Shown: one piece after another, positions 25,101 to 32,633 of the stretch
How positions within the stretch are numbered: the stretch's first letter is position 1
Layout of the letters: every line of letters starts with the position of its first letter
Assembly: GCA_903863375.1 (NCBI GenBank)
Contig: CAIPBT010000082.1
Coordinates: 1-34,469 of the forward strand
DNA length: 34,469 nucleotides
Direction of reading: 5' to 3'
Source of the DNA: an uncultured Ferrovum sp.
GTDB taxonomy: Bacteria > Pseudomonadota > Gammaproteobacteria > Burkholderiales > Ferrovaceae
Notes under the pieces: model-generated
Told to the model about the DNA's origin: nothing
Database searches by the model: none
Seen by the model: the letters and a program-made list of their open reading frames with translations, nothing else
Program-made: the position numbers and the translations under genes

Positions 25101-26084
25101 ATGTATCGCTGGCAAAAACTGGGCCGGGTGTTCAATCCCGGCGAGATCACCGGCCGGCCCTGGCTGCAGACCTTCGCACAGGCGCCCGCCACCCTGCTCT
25201 TCGACACTTTTGTGCGGGTTTATTTTTCCTGTCGTCCGGCACCCGATGCCCAGGGGCAGTTTGTCAGTTACTCGGCGTTTGCCGACTTTGACCGCCGGGA
25301 TCCCACCCGCCTGCTGGCCGTGTCGCAGCAGCCGATCCTGCCTCTCGGTGGTCTGGGCACGTTCGATGAATTCGGCACGTATCCGGTGTCGGTGATCCGC
25401 GACGGCGACCGTGTCCGTGCCTGGTACGCCGGCTGGACGCGCTGCGTGTCGGTGCCCTTCAATGTGTCGATCGGCAGCGCTGTCAGCCACGATGGCGGCT
25501 GCACCTTCGAGCGTGAGGGCACCGGGCCGGTGCTGGGCCATTCCCTCGATGAACCCTTTGTGGTCAGTGGCCCCAAGATCCGTCGCTTCGACGGTCGCTG
25601 GTATCTGTTTTACATCGCTGGCCGACGCTGGATCATGGACGCCGGGCGGCCGGAGCCGGTTTATCGGATCCGGCTCGCCACATCGGAAGACGGTGAGCAC
25701 TGGACCCGTCTCAACCGCGATCTGATCGAAAGCCGGATCGAGCCAGACGAAGCACAGGCCAGTCCGGATGTGGTCTGTGTGGACGGACGCTATCACATGT
25801 TCTTCTGCTATCGGCACAGCACCGGCTATCGCAGTCATGCCCGCGGCTATCGCATCGGCTATGCCTGGAGCGACAACCTGATCGACTGGCACCGCGATGA
25901 TCAGCGCGCCGGGCTGGATGTCTCGTCATCCGGCTGGGATGCCGAAATGGTGAGCTACCCGCATGTCTTCCAACTGGATGGCGTGACCTACATGGCCTAT
26001 CTCGGCAACGGCGTCGGGCGGGAAGGCTTTGGACTGGCCCGACTGGAGGGTACGCTGCTGGCGCGCGAGCAGGGGGCCTCATGA
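25101..26084 (+). CDS. Five-bladed beta-propeller protein, GH43/GH130-like, copy 1
   Basis: This is 327 residues from the ATG at 25101; the upstream extension of the frame lies inside the WbqC gene. No signal peptide is visible. It has repeated blade-like blocks: FVRVYFSCRP, GTFDEFGTYPVSVI, VRAWYAGWTRCVSVPFNVSIGSAVSHDGGCTFERE, DGRWYLFYIAGRRWI, YRIRLATSEDGEHWTRL, and a C-terminal DGRYHMFFCYRHS with GWDAEMVSYPHVFQLDG. The pattern (aromatic WYLFY strands, SxDGxxW loops) is that of glycoside hydrolase/phosphorylase-type propellers. I cannot assign catalytic residues with confidence. It is a paralogue of the next gene. Substrate and activity are unknown; a role in making or trimming the flagellar glycan is inferred from location. 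Confidence 0.8.
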   Translation: MYRWQKLGRVFNPGEITGRPWLQTFAQAPATLLFDTFVRVYFSCRPAPDAQGQFVSYSAFADFDRRDPTRLLAVSQQPILPLGGLGTFDEFGTYPVSVIRDGDRVRAWYAGWTRCVSVPFNVSIGSAVSHDGGCTFEREGTGPVLGHSLDEPFVVSGPKIRRFDGRWYLFYIAGRRWIMDAGRPEPVYRIRLATSEDGEHWTRLNRDLIESRIEPDEAQASPDVVCVDGRYHMFFCYRHSTGYRSHARGYRIGYAWSDNLIDWHRDDQRAGLDVSSSGWDAEMVSYPHVFQLDGVTYMAYLGNGVGREGFGLARLEGTLLAREQGAS

Positions 26085-27037
26085 GCTGGATACGCCACGG
26101 CAAGATCTTCGATCCGGCCAACCACACCCTGCCGGCGGGGTGTTTCGGCTTCGCCCAGTCGCCCCAGGCCCTGGTGTTCGACGATTTCGTGCGCGTCTAC
26201 TTTTCCACGCGCGCGCGCGATGGCATCGGCCAGTTTGTCAGCCACGTTGCCTACGTCGACTTCCGCAAGGATTTCCGCACCGTGATCGGCGTCAGCCCGC
26301 ATCCGGTGTTGCCGCCAGGTGAACTTGGCACCTTCGACGAACATGGCATCTTTCCCTTGCACCCCGTGCGCACACCAGCTGGTCTGCTGGCCTATACCTG
26401 CGGCTGGAGCCGTCGGGTGTCGGTTGCCGTCGAAACCGCGATCGGCCTTGCCATCAGTCACGACGAGGGGAAGACCTTCCAGCGGCTTGGCCCGGGACCG
26501 GTGCTGGCGGCCTCCCGCCATGAACCCTGTCTGGTGGGCGATGGATTTGTGCGCATTCTCGATGGCGTCTTCCACATGTGGTACATCTTCGGCACCGGCT
26601 GGCGTGCCTATCCGGGCCAGCAGGCGCCCGACCGGACGTACAAGATCGGGCAGGCTCGCTCGACGGATGGCGTGCATTGGGTGAAACGTGAGGGCGTGCA
26701 GATCGTGGCTGACGTGCTGGGACCGGACGAGAGTCAGGCCCTGCCGACCGTGATCGAGATCGACGGTCGCCATCACCTGTTTTTCTGTTTTCGCGAATCC
26801 GCTGATTTTCGCGCCAACGCCGCGCGCGGTTATCGGCTGGGGCATGCCTGCAGCGATGACCTTATCGACTGGACGCGCGACGACCGCCTTGCTCCGTCGG
26901 GCGGGGCACCGGGCGAATGGGACGCGGACATGCAGTGTTATCCGCATGTCTTCGCCTGTGACGGGCGTATCCTGATGTTGTACAACGGCAATGCTTTCGG
27001 GCGGGAGGGCTTTGGCCTTGCGGAGTGGATACCATGA
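26081..27037 (+). CDS. Five-bladed beta-propeller protein, GH43/GH130-like, copy 2
   Basis: This is 318 residues, clearly paralogous to the preceding gene. Shared blocks in the same order include FVRVYFSTRA, GTFDEHGIFPLHPV, GWSRRVSV, AISHDEGKTFQRLGPGPVL, HMWYIFGTGW, YKIGQARSTDGVHWVKR, DESQALPTVIEIDGRHHLFFCFRES, RGYRLGHACSDDLIDWTRDD, WDADMQCYPHVF and GREGFGLAEW. The start overlaps the copy-1 stop as ATGA. The two are diverged well beyond a recent duplication, suggesting distinct substrates or a heterodimer. No signal peptide is visible. Function is unknown beyond the fold-level guess. Confidence 0.8.
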   Translation: MSWIRHGKIFDPANHTLPAGCFGFAQSPQALVFDDFVRVYFSTRARDGIGQFVSHVAYVDFRKDFRTVIGVSPHPVLPPGELGTFDEHGIFPLHPVRTPAGLLAYTCGWSRRVSVAVETAIGLAISHDEGKTFQRLGPGPVLAASRHEPCLVGDGFVRILDGVFHMWYIFGTGWRAYPGQQAPDRTYKIGQARSTDGVHWVKREGVQIVADVLGPDESQALPTVIEIDGRHHLFFCFRESADFRANAARGYRLGHACSDDLIDWTRDDRLAPSGGAPGEWDADMQCYPHVFACDGRILMLYNGNAFGREGFGLAEWIP

Positions 27038-27573
27038 TGCCAGCCATCACCATGCGTCAGAACCATGCCAGTGTCAGCGAGATGGCGCGACACTTGCAGG
27101 ATTGCGATACGTCGTTTGTGCCGCTGCTGTCGCAGCGGGTCGATATTGGTCTCTACGCCGGAAAGCTGGTGACCCACGCCGAGTGTTTTGAGGCGTGGTC
27201 GACCGACCGGCTGCTGGGATGTGTTGCCCTGTATTGCAACGCGACCGATCGCGGCACCGCTTTCATTTCGAATGTCAGCGTGTTGCCGGACTGCACCGGT
27301 CAGGGATTGGCGCGTGCCCTGTTGAGCCATGCTGTGGCCTTTGTCGCCCTGGCCGGTTTTGCGCGGGTCGCGCTGGAAGTCCATCGTGCCAACAAGGCCG
27401 CCCTGGCCCTCTATCGGGGGGCTGGGTTTCATGAAGTGCCCTGTCCAGACGCCGTCACGACCGGTGCTGCGACGCGGCCGGATACCTGTCGGCTGGAACT
27501 GTCGCTGCGCGCGCTACCCCCCATGGCGGATCGTGCTGGCCCCTCGAATCGTGTATCTGGAGCTGCCCCGTGA
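27034..27573 (+). CDS. GNAT family N-acetyltransferase
   Basis: This is 179 residues from the ATG at 27034, which overlaps the preceding stop as ATGA; GGAG at 27022-27025 lies 8 bases upstream. The GNAT acetyl-CoA binding core is present: FISNVSVLPDCTGQGLARALLSHAV with the Q-x-x-G-x-A pyrophosphate loop, then ALEVHRANKAALALYRGAGFHE. In this setting it is a good candidate for N-acetylating the amino group installed by the aminotransferase (inference). The C-terminal 40 residues are Pro/Arg/Ala-rich and not conserved in the family. Its end overlaps the methyltransferase start. Confidence 0.88.
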   Translation: MMPAITMRQNHASVSEMARHLQDCDTSFVPLLSQRVDIGLYAGKLVTHAECFEAWSTDRLLGCVALYCNATDRGTAFISNVSVLPDCTGQGLARALLSHAVAFVALAGFARVALEVHRANKAALALYRGAGFHEVPCPDAVTTGAATRPDTCRLELSLRALPPMADRAGPSNRVSGAAP

Positions 27574-28310
27574 AGACGCCCCGCGACCTCAATCAGGAAA
27601 GCCTGGACAATGCCGGGCGGCAGTATGCCTACGGCTTTGATTTCGACGTGATGCACCCCTTCATGATGCGTTCCTTCGCCCCCTTTTTCCGACCGGGCAA
27701 CGTTCTGGAGCTGGGTAGTTTTCGCGGCGATTTCACCCGTCGACTGTGTGATCAGTTCAGCGATGTCACCTGCGTCGAGGGTTCGGACGAAGCGCTGGCT
27801 GCGGCCCGCGCCCAGCTGGGTGCCCGTGCCACCTTCGTGCACGGCCGCTTTGAGACCATTCAGTTGCCGCAGCGCTACCACAATGTGGTGCTGACCCACG
27901 TGCTCGAACATCTGGATGACCCGGTTGCTCTGCTGGCGCGGATCAGCCAGGAGTGGCTGGCTGACCAGGGTCGCCTGCTGCTGGTTTGTCCCAACGCCAA
28001 CGCACCGTCCCGGCAGATTGCCGTCAAGATGGGCCTGATTGATCATGCCGCCGCCGTTACCCCGGCCGAGGCCGAACATGGTCATCGCAGGACCTATGCC
28101 CTCGATACCCTGGAGCGCGACGCTGTCGCTGGCGGCCTGCGCGTGATCCACCGCTCCGGCATCTTTTTCAAGGCGCTGGCAAATTTCCAGTGGGACCGCC
28201 TGTTGCAGACCGACATCGTGAGTCCAGCCTATCTGGAGGGTTGTTATGCCCTGGGTCAGCAATATCCTGACCTGTGTGCCAGCATCTTCCTGGCCTGCGA
28301 GCGGGCCTGA
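27570..28310 (+). CDS. SAM-dependent class I methyltransferase
   Basis: This is 246 residues starting with GTG at 27570, which overlaps the acetyltransferase stop as GTGA. Motif I is VLELGSFRGDF (residues 45-55), followed by VEGSDEALAAARAQL for the ribose-binding acidic region and LTHVLEHLDDP for the post-motif region. This is the Methyltransf_11/23 type. Comparable genes in glycan clusters O- or N-methylate the sugar, so that is the most likely role here. It is the last gene of the plus-strand cassette and converges with the response regulator gene. Confidence 0.88.
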   Translation: MKTPRDLNQESLDNAGRQYAYGFDFDVMHPFMMRSFAPFFRPGNVLELGSFRGDFTRRLCDQFSDVTCVEGSDEALAAARAQLGARATFVHGRFETIQLPQRYHNVVLTHVLEHLDDPVALLARISQEWLADQGRLLLVCPNANAPSRQIAVKMGLIDHAAAVTPAEAEHGHRRTYALDTLERDAVAGGLRVIHRSGIFFKALANFQWDRLLQTDIVSPAYLEGCYALGQQYPDLCASIFLACERA

Positions 28311-28338
28311 TCCTTTCACGCCCCACGCTGTACCATCC

Positions 28339-28355
28339 CGCCCGCCTGACGGGCG
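28339..28355. terminator. Hairpin between convergent methyltransferase and response-regulator genes
   Basis: CGCCCG (28339-28344) and CGGGCG (28350-28355) form a 6-bp stem with a CCTGA loop in the 51-base gap between convergent stops. No T-tract follows on either strand, so termination strength is uncertain. Confidence 0.35.
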
Positions 28356-28361
28356 CCGGAT

Positions 28362-28994
28362 TCAGGTCAGCAGCATGTTCTCGAGCGCATAGCGAGTGAG
28401 CTCGACATTGTTCTTCAGTGCCATCTTCTCGAGGATGCGCGCCCGATAGACATTGAACGTCTTGATGCTGATGGCAAGATCTTCAGCGATTTCGCCCGGG
28501 GCCTTGCCTGCGGCAATCAGCAGCATGGTCTGGTATTCGCGGTCGGACAGCAGTTCATGCGGCGGCTTGTCCTGGTCGTCATTGATGCTGTCGGCGAGCA
28601 GTTCGGCGATCTCGGGCGTGACGTACCGGCGGCCTCTGGCCACCAGTGCCAGGGCGCTGACCAGTTCCGAGGGCGCACTCTGTTTGTTGAGATAGCCCGA
28701 CGCTCCGGCCTTGATCGCCCGGACGGCATACTGGTCTTCCCGGAACATGCTGAGCATCAGCACCCGCACGCGCGGATGCTCGCGCCGGATCTGCTTCAGC
28801 ACGTCGATGCCGTTACGGTCGCCAAGCGAAATGTCCAGCAACACAATGTCGGGTTCGGCTTCGCGGATGCGCAGGATCGCCTCGTTGCCGCTGGCCGCTT
28901 CTGCCGTAACCTGCATGTCTTCCGTGCCGGAGACGATCTGCTTCAGACCTTGGCGCACGATCGCGTGATCGTCGGCAATCAGGATGCTCAGCAT
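28362..28994 (-). CDS. NarL/FixJ family response regulator
   Basis: This is 210 residues. The receiver domain has the acidic pair D8/D9, phospho-acceptor D54 (VLLDISLG), S82 and K104 (GYLNKQ). The output domain (about 148-205) is a LuxR-type HTH: LSDREYQTMLLIAAGKAPGEIAEDLAISIKTFNVYRARILEKM. KTFNVYRARI deviates slightly from the common KTVSTYRARI. It lies 78 bases after the kinase gene and is probably cotranscribed with it. Targets cannot be read from this sequence. It could govern the secreted-protein cluster, the glycan cassette or something unlinked. Confidence 0.93.
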   Translation of the reverse strand: MLSILIADDHAIVRQGLKQIVSGTEDMQVTAEAASGNEAILRIREAEPDIVLLDISLGDRNGIDVLKQIRREHPRVRVLMLSMFREDQYAVRAIKAGASGYLNKQSAPSELVSALALVARGRRYVTPEIAELLADSINDDQDKPPHELLSDREYQTMLLIAAGKAPGEIAEDLAISIKTFNVYRARILEKMALKNNVELTRYALENMLLT

Positions 28995-29072
28995 GGGAAA
29001 ACGGGCGCTCGCAGGGTAGGGTCACCGGAAACCAGGGACCCCTTCCGGAATCCCTCACCCCGCGAGTGTAAC

Positions 29073-30206
29073 TTAAACCACGCGTTCCATTTTCAGCCGC
29101 ACCAGGGTGCCCTCGCCCGGGGCGCTGTGCACTTCGAGGGCGCCGCCGAGGGCGTTCGCGCGTTCGAACATGCCACGCAGGCCGAAGGCGTCTGACCGGG
29201 TTGGATCTCCCTGGTCAAAGCCCTGGCCGTGATCCTGCACTTCCAGGGTCAGGCAGCCCTGGTCCAACCATAGACGCACCTCGGCAAGACTGTCGCCGGC
29301 ATGCTTGGAGACATTGTTCAGGGCTTCCTGGCAGATCCGGAATACCCCGATGGCGCGATGTTCGGACAGTTCGAAATCGTCTTCCGGGCCGCTGAAATCG
29401 ACCACAATGCCGGTGCGCTTGGAGTAGTCATCAACGTACCACTCCAACGCCGCGACCAGCCCCAACTCCAGCGTGGGAGGCCGCAGGTTGGTCGAGATGC
29501 GACGGGTGGAGTCAATGGTGCGGTCGACCAAGGCATTGATGGCATCCGCCTGGTCGGCGAGGGCCGCCCGGGTGTCCGCCGGCAGACGTGCGATCAGCAT
29601 CGACAGCTGCATTTTCAGGCCGGCCAGATTGCCGCCCACATCGTCGTGCAGCTCGCGCGCCAGGCGAAGTCGCTCATCTTCCCGGGCGCGCTCCTGGTGC
29701 GCTGCCAACGTGGCAATCTGGTCACGGGCGGAGGCGATCGAGGCTTCGCGGCGCTTTGCGAGCGAAATGTTCTGCACCAGACCATCCCACACCATCCGGC
29801 CATCCGTGAGGCGCCGTGGCGTGGCACGCAGGTTGATCCATTTCAGGTCTGACCAGCCGGGTACCCGGATGCGGCCCTCCCAGTTCCATTCCAGGCCGCT
29901 GGTGCGCGAAGATTCCATCGATTCCAGCAGGGCCTGTCGCTCGTCCTCCACGATCAGTTCGAGGAAGCGCTGGGGTTGACTGCATAGCGAACGGGGTGAC
30001 AGGCCCAGAACCTTGAGGGCGCCTTCGTTGGCGTAGGTGAAGTGCCCGAAGCCCTTGTCGTCGCTCACGAACTTGAACAGCATGCCCGGCGCGCCGCTGG
30101 CGACACTGGTCAAGGCTGGCGACGCGCGGCGACTGTTCAAGGCGTCCGCGCGCTCATCCCGGTTTTGCAGGGCCGCGGAAACCAGACGGGGCAGAGGAGA
30201 CGACAT
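29073..30206 (-). CDS. PAS-domain sensor histidine kinase (HisKA_3 type)
   Basis: This is 377 residues. There is no membrane helix, so it is a cytosolic sensor. A PAS domain spans about 38-150 (FTYANEGALKVLGLSP; WEGRIRVPGW; DGRMVWDGLVQNIS). A HisKA_3 dimerisation domain has His187 in ELHDDVGGNLAGLKMQLSML. The ATPase domain has the N-box EALNNVSKHAG, the G1 box DHGQGF and the G2 region GLRGMFERANALGG. It should phosphorylate the NarL-type regulator encoded just downstream. The AT-rich region upstream carries nested inverted repeats (30211-30298). The PAS ligand is not predictable. Confidence 0.93.
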   Translation of the reverse strand: MSSPLPRLVSAALQNRDERADALNSRRASPALTSVASGAPGMLFKFVSDDKGFGHFTYANEGALKVLGLSPRSLCSQPQRFLELIVEDERQALLESMESSRTSGLEWNWEGRIRVPGWSDLKWINLRATPRRLTDGRMVWDGLVQNISLAKRREASIASARDQIATLAAHQERAREDERLRLARELHDDVGGNLAGLKMQLSMLIARLPADTRAALADQADAINALVDRTIDSTRRISTNLRPPTLELGLVAALEWYVDDYSKRTGIVVDFSGPEDDFELSEHRAIGVFRICQEALNNVSKHAGDSLAEVRLWLDQGCLTLEVQDHGQGFDQGDPTRSDAFGLRGMFERANALGGALEVHSAPGEGTLVRLKMERVV

Positions 30207-30210
30207 GGTG

Positions 30211-30298
30211 TCAAACCTTGGGCAGTTGAGCGCAACTGATATAATGTCATAACAGTATCATCGAAATCAGCCAATTTGTACTGATTTGCAAGGTTTGA
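30211..30298. promoter_or_regulatory. AT-rich control region with three nested inverted repeats upstream of the kinase gene
   Basis: Outer arms are TCAAACCTTG (30211-30220) and CAAGGTTTGA (30289-30298). Two inner dyads are CAGTTG/CAACTG (30223-30238, 4-base centre) and AAATCAG/CTGATTT (30264-30287, 10-base spacer). The stretch is much more AT-rich than its surroundings. It probably holds the kinase promoter and regulator sites, but I could not fix a good minus-strand -10/-35. A TTGGGC-N16-TATAAT match (30218-30245) points the other way. Confidence 0.5.
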
Positions 30299-30372
30299 TA
30301 GGCACTTATTCAGCGGTGCCACAAAGGTTTTCATTCCCCGGCAGCCGCAGTCATCCCGCCCCCTGGTCTTGC

Positions 30373-30441
30373 ACCCGTAGCCTAGACCCCGTCGTTTAGA
30401 ACCCGGAGCCTAGATCCAATAGCCTAGAACCCGTAGTACGG
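30373..30441. repeat. Degenerate 14-bp tandem repeat, about five copies, at the 3' end of the DUF3443 gene
   Basis: Units of the form AACCCGTAGCCTAG repeat head-to-tail with substitutions, starting near 30373, 30386, 30400, 30414 and 30428. AGCCTAGA is exact at 30379, 30407 and 30421. The last copies cover the final codons and the stop of the DUF3443 gene (minus-strand TAG at 30424-30426); the others are downstream of it. Confidence 0.75.
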
Positions 30442-32037
30442 TGTACCGGTCACGCTCGGACTGTAGATGCCGAAGTAGACGGTGCGCTGGAAGAAGAATG
30501 GCAGGCCCCAGGCGAAGACGCCGGGCGAGAAGTAGGCGCTGCTCACGATGGCCAAGCCGGCATAGGCTGGGCCGTTCGAGGCATTGAACAGGGTCAGGGC
30601 ATCGCTGACCGTCGGTGCGGGACTGATCGTGAAATTCAGCGTGCCGGCACCAAACTGCCAGGAGCCCATGGTGGTGGGCAGCGTCACGCTGCCGCCCGTC
30701 ACGCACGCAAAGGGATAGGCCGGACCGGGGTTGGCGGCCGTTCCGGGGCAGGTGCTCACAGCGCTGATGTTCTGGTCCGGCAGGCCGGTTGCGGTGGTGC
30801 CGCCATTGCTGAAGTACAGGGTATTGGACCCGCTGTCGATGTAACTGCCGGTGACCACCCCGCCGACCTGACTGACCGCATAATTTTTCCCATTGACGGT
30901 GGACTGGATGAACCCGTTCGTCGGATCGGCCACCAGCGTGGTTGTGGGGGCATTGATCGGGCCAAACGTCAGGGTGCCGGCTACGCCACCGACCGTGCCA
31001 TCCGGCTGGGTCACGTTGATCAGAGTCGGTGCGGTAGACATCGCCAAAGACAGGTTGCCTTTGCCAGCGGCGCTGACTGGGTTGGCCACCGTCACCCCGG
31101 TGATCGGGAAGGGGGTGCTGACGGCGTTGGTGACCGGGTTGATCACCGGACCCGCCGCCGTGCAGGTGCCGTTCTGGCAGGCATAGTACGTGGCCGGGGC
31201 GCCGTTCTGGCTGCACTTGTTGGTGCTGGTACTGCCCGAATTGCCGGCCGTGTGGCAATCGTCCGAAAACAGGCCAACCCCGATGATGCCGTTGGCGCGG
31301 ATGGTGTTGGCATTGCTGGACTGGGCCGACGCGAGGCCGCCTGAAACGCCGCAGTTGACCCCGGGGGTGGTGGCGGGCGGCGTCGCGGGCAGCGAGGGAT
31401 CGTTGAGCACTTGCAAGCTCAGATTGCTGATTTTCAGGCCGGTGCTGCCCGGATTGCCGGGCGGGGCTACCATGCCACCCACGGTGACATCGGCCGAGCG
31501 CACGCCACCCCAGAAGAAACTGCTGACAAAGGCATAGCATTCGCCAATCGGGGCGGTTCCGGCAAACGCCGTCTGGCTCGATCCGTTCTGGACGAAGTTG
31601 GCGGCGGTGACCGAGGGCATGGCGCTGAGTACCTGCGCAGGAATCGCCTCGGCCAGCAGCCGCAGTCCCTCGGAGCCGGTATCCACTTCGACATGGTCAA
31701 TCCAGCCGCAGGCCGTCGTGCTGCCCGGGGCACAGAGGTAGATCGAGACGTAGGGAATGTTGGCAGATACCGAGGGGGTGCCGTTGTCCGTGATCGGACA
31801 GAGGTCCATGTACACCGTGGCCGAACTGCCGTTGCCATTGTTGGCAATGCTGTTCTGCAGGCTGGTGGCGGGACATACCGCATGGCTGACGGCCTGGCCC
31901 GGGTTGGTTGGCGTCACGCTGCCATTGCTGGTGTTGATGCTCGTGCTGGTGGAAGTGGCGCCGCCGCCACAGCCGGCCAGTTGCAGGCAGAGGACCAGGG
32001 CAAGGCTGCATGACAGCCATTTCGGGAAGGCATTCAT
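30424..32037 (-). CDS. DUF3443-family lipoprotein with paired DTGS/DSGS motifs
   Basis: This is 537 residues. A lipoprotein signal ends in the lipobox LAGC (Cys23), so the protein is exported and lipid-anchored. A Ser/Thr linker precedes the DUF3443 region. IDHVEVDTGSEGLRLL holds D119-T-G-S, NGIIGVGLF follows at about 249-257, and SYIDSGSNTLYF holds D401-S-G-S. This arrangement parallels the two catalytic Asp motifs of pepsin-like proteases, with the DGILGLG-type segment in between. Twelve or so cysteines suggest disulfides. Family membership is from memory of the DUF2844-DUF3443 pairing; protease activity is inference. It overlaps the DUF2844 gene by 4 bases. Confidence 0.85.
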   Translation of the reverse strand: MNAFPKWLSCSLALVLCLQLAGCGGGATSTSTSINTSNGSVTPTNPGQAVSHAVCPATSLQNSIANNGNGSSATVYMDLCPITDNGTPSVSANIPYVSIYLCAPGSTTACGWIDHVEVDTGSEGLRLLAEAIPAQVLSAMPSVTAANFVQNGSSQTAFAGTAPIGECYAFVSSFFWGGVRSADVTVGGMVAPPGNPGSTGLKISNLSLQVLNDPSLPATPPATTPGVNCGVSGGLASAQSSNANTIRANGIIGVGLFSDDCHTAGNSGSTSTNKCSQNGAPATYYACQNGTCTAAGPVINPVTNAVSTPFPITGVTVANPVSAAGKGNLSLAMSTAPTLINVTQPDGTVGGVAGTLTFGPINAPTTTLVADPTNGFIQSTVNGKNYAVSQVGGVVTGSYIDSGSNTLYFSNGGTTATGLPDQNISAVSTCPGTAANPGPAYPFACVTGGSVTLPTTMGSWQFGAGTLNFTISPAPTVSDALTLFNASNGPAYAGLAIVSSAYFSPGVFAWGLPFFFQRTVYFGIYSPSVTGTPYYGF

Positions 32038-32504
32038 GGCAGTGTCTCCGCCAGGATTCCGGCAGGCGTGAGCGACGGCACCCAGAAGCGGCCCGTAAGG
32101 GCGTAAGGGCGGCCGCTTAGGGCGGCTTTCAGCGAGGGTGTATCGATCACCAGGTTGCGTCGTTGGCCGGGCGGCACCCTGGCCGCACCGGTCTGGTAGG
32201 CATCCAGATAGCCGCCGAGCAGCAGTTCCAGCGCGGGAATGCGGTTGCCACTGAAGGTGACGGCAAAGACGGTACCCGACGGGCCAGCGTACTCATGCAC
32301 CACCATGGTGGCCGTTTTCAGGTCGTAACGGGTGTAAGCCACCGTGCTGGTGCTGGTTGCCATCGCCTGCATGGCCTGGCTGTCGCTGTAGACGCTGGCC
32401 TGGTCGCCGCCGAGTTGCGCTTGCGCCAGCAACGGCATGCCGATTGGAGGAAGCACTAGGGCGGCGACCAGGGCCAGACGGCGGATCGGGGAAGGGGAAT
32501 TCAT
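32034..32504 (-). CDS. DUF2844-family exported protein
   Basis: This is 156 residues from the ATG at 32504, chosen because AAGGAG (complement of 32514-32519) lies 9 bases upstream; the frame is open further but lacks a site. A signal peptide ends near LLAQAQ (about residue 30). The mature part begins LGGDQASVYSDSQAM and contains the family pattern YTRYDLKTATMVVHEYAGPSGTVFAVTFSGN, then LLLGGYLDAYQ. The family has no known function and commonly precedes a DUF3443 gene. Here the two overlap as ATGA and are surely co-translated. Confidence 0.85.
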   Translation of the reverse strand: MNSPSPIRRLALVAALVLPPIGMPLLAQAQLGGDQASVYSDSQAMQAMATSTSTVAYTRYDLKTATMVVHEYAGPSGTVFAVTFSGNRIPALELLLGGYLDAYQTGAARVPPGQRRNLVIDTPSLKAALSGRPYALTGRFWVPSLTPAGILAETLP

Positions 32505-32633
32505 CCGGGGGGGCTCCTTACAGCAGGAATTCAGGACAGCGGGAATGTCAGGACGGCAGAGACTTCGGAAAACAGGAATCTCATGGGGAACGATACGGTT
32601 GCGGCACATCACGCCGTGGTGCCGCCAGAAGGT

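Noticed and set aside
30218-30245. Plus-strand TTGGGC-N16-TATAAT promoter
   Set aside because: A good -10, but no plus-strand gene follows and it may be incidental to the AT-rich dyads. A non-coding RNA start cannot be excluded.
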